Below, piece by piece: positions 56,058 through 64,000 of a stretch of 64,000 nt of DNA. This stretch comes from Fallopia convolvulus. Taxonomy: Eukaryota; Streptophyta; Magnoliopsida; Caryophyllales; Polygonaceae. The stretch spans positions 30,443,683 through 30,507,682 of the forward strand of contig OZ024737.1 in the NCBI GenBank assembly GCA_964016875.1. Reading direction: 5' to 3'. Each line of letters opens with the position of its first letter. Position 1 is the first letter of the stretch. The position numbers and the translations under genes were made by a program. Below the pieces are notes generated by a model. That model was not told the origin of the DNA and did no database searches. It was given only the letters and a program-made list of their open reading frames with translations.

Positions 56058-57912
56058 ATGGCGAGGGATAGAATGTCTTCTCGGCACGGTTTCTCACCCT
56101 CGGGTATACTTCAAGAGTGCGACCGAGTTCCAAACACCATGGGCTTAGAGGAGATGAACCAGATCCTTTTAGAGGGTGGCTTTCCGGGGGGGGGGGGGGT
56201 AGTTGTTGTATGTCCAAGGGAAGAACATTCTGACTGGGTTCGCCCTGGTTGGGTATGCTTCTTCGAGTTTCCGTTCACCATCTCTTGTCGATTCCCTTTT
56301 CCTCCTATTGTCCAGGAATTCTTAGCTCGTTTTAAACTTTCTCCTGCTCAACTTCTTCCCTCCGCTTGGAAGATTCTCTCTTGGGTTAGTAAGATGGCGG
56401 AGGTCGCCGGGGTAGACTTTACGGTTTCCGATCTGCTTCAGGCTTACCGTATCACTACGGTGAGACGAGGTCGGTTCATCTTACAGTCTCGAACCGCTCG
56501 CCAGCCGCTTGTCTTAAACACAAAGGTCAATGGGAAGGGGTGGACAAACCGTTTTTTCTTTGTCGAGATTGCGTCTCTGACCCCTGAGAGTCGCCTGTTT
56601 TTGCATGACAAATGGAATCCGGCTAGTAAGATTACCTCGTTTTTCTTTTGTATTACAGGGCGATCTCTTCTTGACGCCTACTCACCCTTTGTTTCTCTGT
56701 TTCTGCAGGTATTCCAGACAACGTCGAACCGCCTAGTCATTCGGAGAGGGTTTTGTCGAGGCTCTTCCAACTAACTTCTGCACAGAGGACGTTCGGGGCA
56801 TCTCTTTCTGATCCATCAGACGAATCTTCAGAGGAAGAGGATACTGCTACGTCGTCGGGCTCCGAGAAAGTTCGCCTGCCTATTGTCAAGATGTCTGTGG
56901 CGCCGACTTCAACTCTCGCTTCTGGTCCTTCTGTGGGTGAGTACTGTCGTTTATTAGTTTACTGTGGCTTCCGTTGTGCACTTTTGACCCTCGCTGTCTT
57001 TCGTTTCAGAAACTCGCGCACGTAGATCGGGTTCTTCCTTTTCTGCCTCGGATTTGATCCTTAAGAAGACTCGATCTGGTGATTCGAAACCTCCGGCTGC
57101 CCAGGGTGTCAAGAGAGAGTCTTCAGAGGTCCCTAAGGTTTCTCGCAAACGTCCCGCTCGGAGCAACGATGACTCCCTCGAGCTTCAGGATGACGCATCT
57201 TCTGAGTGGCAATCTCTCCAACGGTACCGGGATCCTAACTTCAAGAAGTACCCTGCCCCTGTGTGTGCTCATGCGATGGCGACCGAGGTTGGCCTCGGAG
57301 CTTGGAAGGTAACTAGCCCCTTGCGCTGTTTGCTTTATTGGGTTAGGCTAGTCTTTAACTTTCGGCCACTTTCAGACTTGTCCTTCCTGGCATATGCAGC
57401 TCTTCCAGGAGGTCGGCTTGTTTATTGATGAGATGGACAAGGAGTTCGCAGAGTACGAGCGGAGGAAGCAGGAAGTTGCTAAGCATCGTGAGGAAATCGA
57501 CAAAGCGCGAGAACGGTCTGCTGCCCGGGCCAAGGCTCTAGTTGCTGAAGAAGCAGTTGCAAAGGCTCGTGTCGCGGATTTAGAACGCACCATTGCCATC
57601 AGGGAGGCCAAAGTGAAGGAGCTTGAAGCCAAAGCTGCTAGTACGCTTTCTATGGGAAAGGCAGACGCGGAAGACATTGGGGCGTTCTTCAGTATACTGG
57701 CGCGGCTGGAGACCATTAGGGAATTCGAAGCGGGGAAGCTTTCTGTGGGGGATGCGGACAAGTTCAACGAGCAATTTCTAGATGCTTTCCCTGGCGGTGT
57801 GCCTTCGGCTCGTATCGCTTCCCTGTTGAGTTCTCCGACGGTGGCTGGGCAAGCGCACCCGGAAGGTGATGACCAGGGGGAGGAGACGGTTGCTTCTGGA
57901 AACCCTGCGTGA
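56058..57912 (+). CDS. Antisense spliced gene of the Tat element (gypsy-transposase-like)
   Basis: Four exons can be read on the plus strand, antisense to gag-pol: 56058-56625, 56709-56936, 57010-57308 and 57400-57912. The introns have donors gtaaga, gtgagt and gtaact and acceptors ctgcag, tttcag and atgcag, and the joined frame is 535 codons with no stop. The N-terminal part (GWVCFFEFPFTISCRFPFPP, FLARFKLSPAQLLPSAWKIL, RFILQSRTARQPL, WTNRFFFVE) resembles the plant 'putative gypsy type transposon' domain (Pfam PF04195). The middle is Ser/Glu/Arg-rich, and the C-terminal exon is a long coiled coil (about residues 370-450: DEMDKEFAEYERRKQEVAKH onward). Additional antisense ORFs between pol and the 3' LTR are known in Tat-lineage elements; their role is unknown. 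An in-frame ATG at 55,920 is an alternative start. A run of 14 G's at 56,186-56,199 lies in exon 1. Confidence 0.75.
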
Positions 57913-58884
57913 AGATCCTAAGAATGTGAAGAAGTCTGGCGGCATGGGCCGTTTGTAAAGTTTGCTTTTTGTTTTCTTTTGGGGATGATTTTAATGAAGG
58001 ACAAGTAGTACCTCACTGGCGTGCCGTTTATCGGGCGTCTGGTGAGGGTTTCTCGGGTGGTGGCGTGGCCACGAACACTTTGTTTGGACGCTTTGCCCCC
58101 CGTCATGGGGCGGGGGTGTTTATCTATTTGTTATGCTTTTGCTTTCGTCGCGTTTTGCTTGCGTTTTTTTTTGTGCTGGCTTTCCGTGCAGGTACTTCTC
58201 TGCTCCGTGCCGATCGGTGTCCACGAAGCCCCTGCAGGTGGCTAGGTGTTTTCAAGTGGTGCATAGCTATGGCTCGAAAAGGTGAGGAAAAAACCTTAAC
58301 CAGGGTTATGGGTGACCCGAAGTTTGGCCTTCAAGCCCATGATGGTTAAAAGGGATTACCTGCATGGAGGCGCGCGAAGGACGAGATCCGTCGTTTCCAG
58401 CTGTGCCCTGACGATCTCCGTCGATGATCTGGCGCTTGCTCGGTGGAACTGGCGACGCGGGGTCTTGCCCTGGACTGCCGGCTGGCGAGCTTCTGCGAAG
58501 CGGCCCTTTGTAACTGGCGAATCTGCCGGAAGGCGGGTGTCTGGGAGATTATTTTCCGTACCCTGTAAAAAAGCTTGTAAAGATCATCATTCAAATACAA
58601 ATAAAGCATTGATTGTGTCTTTTTTTGTCTTATGAATGGCTTGTTACCGTTTGTTTATTTTACTTCTGTTTTTTGAGGTTCCTCTTTTCTGGCGGTAGCT
58701 GCCGAGAGTAACTCCTCCGAAAGAACATTGTTGTTATTTTCTGTTGTCTCTCCTTTTTCTGAGGATGAGTAACACATGTATTAAAAAAGGAAGCTATTTA
58801 CCTGATCGATTTTTACCGAGCTTACGTCATTGTTTAGATCTTACTTGAGTTTATTCGGCCGTTTCTGGCGACTTGGTTATTCTT
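57913..58884. other. Spacer between the antisense gene and integrase end
   Basis: The two coding blocks converge here. On the plus strand AATAAA at 58,600-58,605 could be the polyadenylation signal of the antisense gene. Several overlapping frames of 70-126 codons on both strands show no recognised domain. Confidence 0.4.
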
Positions 58885-59871
58885 CTAGAAGTGGTATCTC
58901 CGTAAGTGCGTGGCGTTCCAGCTACACGGAATGGGCTTCCCTTCTTTGGATTCTAGCCGATATGCTCCTTGCCCGGTGATACCGACTATCTTGTAGGGTC
59001 CTTCCCACGCGGGAGCTAACTTCCCGGCATTCACTTCGATGGTGTTTTGGAAGACCTTTCGGAGGACCCATTCGCCGATGGTGAAGGCTCTTATCCGTAC
59101 ATTTTTGTTGTAGCTTCGGGCCACTTGTTGCTGGTGTCTGGCCAGGCGCAGTCGGGCCCTTTCCCTTAGTTCTTCTAGGGTGTCGAGGTTGGCGGCTAAC
59201 TCGGCGGCGTTCTGATCGAGCGTCTGTAACCCATATCGTGCAGTTGGCACAGTGACCTTGACCGGTATTACTGCCTCGCAACCGTATACCAGGGAAAAGG
59301 GAGATTGTCCCGTGGCAGCTTTTGGAGTGGTTCTGTCGGCCCACAAAACGTACGGTAGCTCGTCGGCCCAGCGCCCCTTGGCTTTCACCAATCGCTTCTT
59401 GAGATTGTTGATGATGACCTTATTGCTAGATTCCGCTTGTCCGTTGGCCTGTGGATAGCGAGGAGTGGAAGTCACTAGGTCTATATTCCATCACTGGCAG
59501 TAATCTCGGGTCTTCCTTCCAATAAATTGTGATCCGTTATCGCAGACGATCTCGGAAGGGACCCCAAAGCGGCATATGATGTGTTTCTTGATGAAAGCTA
59601 TCACGTGGGATTCTTTGACTTCCTTGTACGCTTCAGCCTCGATCCATTTGGAGAAATAATCTGTCACCGCCAGGAAGAATACTCGTTGTCCGGAAGATGG
59701 GGGCAACTTCCCTACGATGTCCATCCCCCACCTCATGAAAGGCCACGGTGTTAGCGTCGGATGCAGCGGTTCTGGCGGCTGGTGAAGAGTTGTGGCGTGC
59801 TTTTGGCAAGCTTCACACTTTCGAGAGTACTCTGCAGCGTCGTGACGCATGGTAGGCCAATAGTATCCCAA
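58885..59871 (-). pseudogene. Tat element integrase
   Basis: The minus-strand frame has the zinc-binding end (RKCEACQKHA; the upstream HEGE...H part is in the previous frame). The catalytic core follows, with Asp in WGMDIVGKLPP, Asp in SEIVCDNGSQF and Glu in PQANGQAESSNKVI. The C-terminal part is WVLRKVFQNT, KLAPAWEGPYKIVG and WNATHLRRYHF. An in-frame TGA at 59,491-59,493 (CQ*WNIDL) splits the core, and a 1-base shift near 59,890 separates it from the RNase H frame. It would insert the cDNA into the genome; here it is broken. No chromodomain is seen. Confidence 0.85.
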
Positions 59872-59916
59872 GTTGAGAGCCTTGTTGGAGAGACTGGGTC
59901 CCCCCGAGTGGTTCCC

Positions 59917-62220
59917 TCATTCTCCTTCATGCAATTCTCTGAGTATCTTGGGCGCCTCTGATTTTGCGACACAGCGGAGTAAGGTCCCTGTTGCGGATTG
60001 CTTGAAGAGAATACCGTCTCTTGTGCTATACCGCGTGGCTCTCATTCGGAGCGCTCTTGCTTCGGACCTATTGGGCGGCAGCTGTCCGCAATCGATCCAC
60101 CGTAGGTACGGTTCCGTCCAACATTCTGATTCTTGGGAAGCACTCGGGATGTCGGATGCGGGATCGGGGTCTCTCGGCGTTGCTGCCTCCTGGGTAGCTC
60201 TTTCACGGGACATGTCATTCCCTTCAGGATCGTCGCTGGCGAAGATCTTCAGGGTTTGTCTATCTTCTCTGATCTTATGCTCCTCATCTTGGCGAGGATC
60301 TTCAGCTTCTCTTCCGATTGTTGGAACCAGCACATGGACTAGGGGGACCGATGCGAACTCTTCGGGATCCAGGGCAAAAGCCAAATTGGCCAGAGCGTCT
60401 GCCTGCGCATTCTCTTCTCTAGGGACTTGTTGGATAGTGAAGTTCTTGAACGACTGTATGATTTCCCTGACTTTCCCTGCGTATGCTGCCATCCTGGTAT
60501 CTCTGGTAGTGAAGATTCCTAGGATCTGGTTCACAACTAGCAGCGAGTCGCACTTTACTTCTATTTCTTCGATATTCAGGTCTTTGGCAATCATCAACCC
60601 CAGTATGAGGGCTTCGTATTCTGACTCGTTGTTGGTGGCTTCGAAAGCGCACCGTACGGCCTGAGCTATCTTGTCCCCCTTGGGTGATTTCAGCACTACC
60701 CCGATTCCTACTCCCCGAATGTTGGAAGCTCCATCCGTATGCAACGTCCATGTCCCGGAGTGCTCCAGCTCTGTCACGAAGGTTTCTTGCTGTCTGGCTG
60801 CTTCATCCATTGTAGGGCTGAAATCAGCCACGAAATCTGCCAGTGCTTGGGCTCGGATGGCCGCCTTCGGCTCGTAATCGATATCAAATCCGCTCAAGTG
60901 TATCGCCCACTTGGCCATTCTGCCGGTGATCTCCGACTTTCTTAGTATGGCCTTCAGCGGGTAATTGGTGCGGACTGTGATCGTGTGCGACTCGAAGTAC
61001 GGTCTCAGTTTTGTAGAAGCCATGACTAGAGCGAGGACTAGCTTTTCCAGAGGCGAGTAACGTGTCTCTGCTGCGAGCAAGGTGCGGCTGACATAGTAGA
61101 CGGGAAGCGGGTTGCCTTCATCTTCTCGTACTAGTACTCCGCTAACAGCGTTCTCTGTTATGGCTAGGTATAAGAAAAGGTTCTCGCCTTCCTCAGGCTT
61201 GGACAGCAGCGTCGGACTGGACAAGTAGTGTTTGAGCTGCTGGAAGGCTTCTTCATGGGTTGGAGTCCATTCGAACCTCTTGTTCCTCCGCAGCACGTCA
61301 TAGAACAAACGACACCTATCTGAAGATTTTGAGATGAAGCGGTTGAGGGCTGCCACTCTCCCAGTTAGTTTTTGCACATCCTTTACGCATCTAGGCGAAC
61401 GCAGGGCAGCTATGGCCCTGATTTGGTCGGGATGGGCTTTGATCCCTCGTTGGGTGACTACGAACCCGAGGAAGCGTCCTGATGTTACTCCGAACGCGCA
61501 TTTGGTTGGGTTCACCTTCATACGATAGCTGTCCAATATCTTGAAGGCCTCTTCCAAGTGTTGGACGTGGTGCTCGGCCTGCTTGGATTTTACTAGCATA
61601 TCGTCGATGTAGACTTCCATGGTTCTGCCGATATGCTTCTGAAACATGCGGTTGACCAACCGCTGGTAGGTGGTCCTCGCGTTCTTGAGTCCGAAAGGCA
61701 TAACTTCGTAACAATAGGTACCTTGGCTGGTGATGAATGATGTCTTCTCCTGATCTCCTGGATGCATCCTGATCTGATTGTAGCCGCTGAAGGCATCCAT
61801 GAAGGTGAGCATCTCGTGTCCTGCGGTGGCGTCCACCATGGCATCGATGTGCGACAGGGGGAACGAATCTTTTGGGCAGGCTTTGTTAAGATCCGTGAAG
61901 TCGATGCAAACTCTCCACTTGCCGTTCTTCTTGCTCACCACCACGACGTTTGCTAGCCACTCCGGGTATTTCACTTCCCTGATCTTCCTTGTTCGGAGCA
62001 GATTTTGTACTTCCTCGTCTACAATAAGGTTCCGCTCTGGGGCAAATTTTCGCCTCTTCTGCTTAACCGGGGGATGGCAAGGATCCACGTTCAGCCTGTG
62101 CGTGATGATGCTGGGGTCGATCCCGACCATATCCCCATGCGACCACGCGAAACTGCTGCTGTGCCGCTTGAGGAAGGTGATTAACTCTGCTTTTTTCTGT
62201 GGAGATAGATTCTTCCCCAC
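59917..62220 (-). pseudogene. Tat element reverse transcriptase and RNase H
   Basis: The 767-residue frame contains the Ty3-type RT (KYPEWLANVVVVSKKNGKWR, RVCIDFTDLNKACPKDSFPL, LTFMDAFSGYNQI, EVMPFGLKNA, catalytic VYIDDMLVKSK near residue 205). Its own RNase H is degenerate (LFLYLAITENAVSGVLV lacks the acidic start). A second RNase H (about residues 490-620) has active-site acids in LHTDGASN, ATNNESEYEAL, VKCDSLLV and ENAQADALANLA. A second RNase H is diagnostic of the Tat lineage. The frame begins without ATG; upstream in the same frame are TAG stops at 62,323-62,325 and 62,410-62,412 between protease and RT. Confidence 0.88.
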
Positions 62221-62409
62221 TCGTACGGTTTGCTCGGGCTTCTGCTCGTCGAGGGCGACTTCCTCAATCTTGTCGGCCTCGGGGTCCGCTCTCCGCGCGG
62301 GACCCTGAGCTTCCTGTAATTGCTATGTGGGGTGGGCGACAGTCGCCTTCAAGGCGGATTTGTAGCACTCCCTCGCTAGCCTTTGGTCTCCTATGATTTC
62401 TCTTACCCC

Positions 62410-62976
62410 CTAGGGCATTGGGAATTTTATGGTCTGATGATAGGAAGAGGGGACCGCTTTCATGTCATGGATCCAGGGCCGTCCCATGATGATGTTGTAG
62501 CAGGACGGGCAGTCAAGTACGGAGAATCTGACGGGTAGGTTGATCCCTTTAGCGTAGGTGGGGAGAGTTATTTCCCCCAAAGTATGAGCAATCTCTCCGC
62601 TGAATCCGACCAGGGCTACCGACTTTCTGAGGATGTTTTCTTCTTTCAGGCCCATCTCCTTGAGGGCGTCGAGCGTAATCATGTTAGTAGAGCTTCCGGT
62701 ATCGATGAGGATCCTCCTCATTAATACATTTCCCACCGACAGGGATATGACTAACCCGTCGTGGTGGGGTCCTACCAAACCGGCCGAATCCGAGTCGTTG
62801 AAAGTGATAGTGTCTTCCGGACGTCCCTCAGATCGGTGGACATGCGCCACCAATGGTCCCTCTGGCTGCCCCCGGGCATGGCGTTTGGCTGCCGAGTAGG
62901 TGACACCACATATGTCGGATCCGCCGCTGATAACGTTCACCACTTTGGCGTATTCCGGGGATGAAGGAATGTCCAT
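62410..62976 (-). pseudogene. Tat element protease region
   Basis: The 188-codon frame carries the retropepsin active site ILIDTGSSTNMI with the preceding NDSD and LVISLSVGN words, then VRFSVLDCPSCYNIIMGRPW typical of the end of plant gypsy proteases. The frame ends with TAG at 62,410-62,412, after which GVREIIGDQRLARECY still reads in frame. The stop is thus a point mutation rather than the natural end. It processes the polyprotein. Confidence 0.8.
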
Positions 62977-63940
62977 GGGGCTCTGTCATATTCTGGCTGG
63001 TGGGAGGGTTGGCGTTGGCGGAGATTCCTGATAACAAGCCTCTCGAATGTAGGTACGTTAACTCCTTTCGGAGGGCGAAGCACTCGTCTGTCTCGTGCCC
63101 GTAATCTTCGTGAAAATCACACCATTTAGTTTTGTCCTTCTTGGGATTCGGGTTGTCCGCCTTCTTCGGCCATCTGATGCGATCTCCGAATTTCTCTAAG
63201 CTTCTCACGATCTCGGCGTTCCCCAAACCTAGGTTGTACTCGTGAACTTTTGGTCGGTTGGGCACGTCTTTTTTCCCACTTGTCTGCTTGGTTCCTGCCG
63301 TGTGCACCTCGGGCGCTTCGTGCCTGCTTTTCGGATATAGTTGCCCGCGGCGCTCTCTCCGCTGGTCGGAGGGAGTCTTTCTTTCGACCCTGTCGAAGAC
63401 GGAAGCGGCTCGGGCAGGGATTTCGTCTTCTTCGAGTCGAACCTGTGCCAGGGCTTTTACCTGGACGTCTTCGAAACTGTGGCATGGGTATTTGGTTAGT
63501 TCCCTGTAGAGTTCGCTGTTGGGAAGCAAGCCTCTTCGGAATGCCTCTATCGATGTGGGCACGTCGCAGAGCGGGATCGCCACCTTCTCCCGGTTGAATC
63601 GGTTCAGGAAAGCGCGCAGAGACTCCCCTGGCCTTTGGGCTATGTGGTACAAGTCGTTAGACTGTTTCATGAGTTTCCGACTGCTAGCGAATTGCATCCG
63701 AAAGGTATCCACCAATCCCACGAAGGACGAGATTCCTCCCTTGGGGAGATTGATAAACCAAGTTAGGGCGGCACCGGAGAGTGTGGCGCCGAATCCTTTA
63801 CACATGATCGCTTCTCTGGATTCTCGCGGTATCGAGTTGGTCATCATTTTCTGCTTGAAAATGGCAACATGTTCGTTAGGATCTCCCGTCCCGTCATAAG
63901 TGGGGACTGCTGGGACCGTGAATCTCTTGGGAATATCCAC
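62828..63940 (-). pseudogene. Tat element gag
   Basis: The frame begins near the window end (DIPKRFTVPAVPTYDGTGDP) and contains the Retrotrans_gag domain (HVAIFKQKMM, LSGAALTWFINLPKGGISSF, QFASSRKLMKQSNDLYHIAQ, ESLRAFLNRFNREKVAI, AFRRGLLPNSELYRELTKYP). Near its end CDFHEDYGHETDECFALRKE is a zinc-knuckle-like CX(n)GHxTxEC element. A one-base shift near 62,980 moves the protease into another frame (MTEPHGHS versus MDIPSSPEY). The start is not certain: GTG at 63,938-63,940, with the frame open upstream to a TAA near 63,985. Confidence 0.85.
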
Positions 63941-64000
63941 GCTGGCAATCGGAGTTGCGAAGGGAGACTCGTCATAGCCGTCTAGAGCTTATTTTTTTAA

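Larger units (their letters stand above)
55468..64000 (-). mobile_element. Ty3/gypsy retrotransposon of the Tat lineage, partial
   Basis: On the minus strand the order from the window edge is gag, protease, reverse transcriptase, Ty3-type RNase H remnant, a second RNase H, integrase, an antisense gene, polypurine tract and 3' LTR. The second RNase H and the antisense gene are hallmarks of the Tat group (Retand/Ogre relatives). No chromodomain follows the integrase. The 5' LTR and primer-binding site lie beyond 64,000. Stops and frameshifts in gag-pro, pol and integrase show that the copy is not autonomous now. Confidence 0.88.

Noticed and set aside
57913..58635. Several 62-126-codon frames between the antisense gene and integrase
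   Set aside because: They overlap on both strands, have no recognised domain and are typical of GC-richer spacer DNA in the element.
1..64000. tRNA or rRNA genes and CRISPR arrays
   Set aside because: I found no cloverleaf with GGTTCGA-type B box and matching acceptor stem, no rRNA words, and no regular repeat-spacer array. The repeats seen are plant minisatellites or transposon arms.

Overview
The window is nuclear DNA of a flowering plant, most likely a eudicot and perhaps an asterid. This rests on intron-rich plant genes, long AT-rich spacers, and typical plant transposons: L1 and RTE LINEs, Tat-type and Tekay-like Ty3/gypsy LTR elements, Helitrons, hAT, Mutator-like and Stowaway MITEs. 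The species cannot be fixed from the sequence alone.

Host genes are few. Two nearly identical intronless genes for translation initiation factor eIF3d lie 14.56 kb apart in direct orientation (17,885-19,597 and 32,449-34,161). Between them is a 13-exon gene for the plastid condensing enzyme KAS II (24,174-28,774). A small single-exon gene for an unrecognised, probably membrane-anchored protein is on the minus strand at 53,089-53,745. A broken unidentified gene (39,460-40,330, minus) and an orphan first-exon-like piece (12,358-12,476) also look host-derived.

Layout. 1-12.3 kb: a minus-strand L1 remnant, a duplicated 0.4-kb segment (one copy carries a hAT MITE), a solo LTR and a 2.4-kb Tekay-like LTR. 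12.7-17.6 kb: one small Helitron inflated to 4.9 kb by two Mutator-like MITEs, a broken RTE LINE and G-rich minisatellite DNA; its end lies 280 bp upstream of the first eIF3d gene. 17.8-28.8 kb: eIF3d copy 1, a second Helitron ending in the promoter zone of KAS II, then KAS II. 28.9-32.4 kb: MITEs and an inverted minisatellite. 32.4-35.4 kb: eIF3d copy 2 and its paralogous 3' flank. 35.7-44.3 kb: L1 remnants, a snRNA-like promoter, a broken gene and two inverted LTRs. 44.9-51.1 kb: a nearly full-length L1 with RNase H but frameshifted ORFs. 51.9-55.2 kb: a Helitron, the small gene and a Stowaway MITE. 55.5-64.0 kb: a minus-strand Tat-lineage gypsy element running off the window, with an antisense gene that appears to be spliced between pol and the 3' LTR.

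The host genes do not form a pathway: eIF3d acts in cytosolic translation initiation and KAS II in plastid C16-to-C18 fatty acid elongation. The most rewarding signals are the mosaic divergence of the eIF3d pair, Helitron ends beside two housekeeping promoters, the antisense gene of the Tat element, and a USE/TATA pair typical of plant snRNA promoters.
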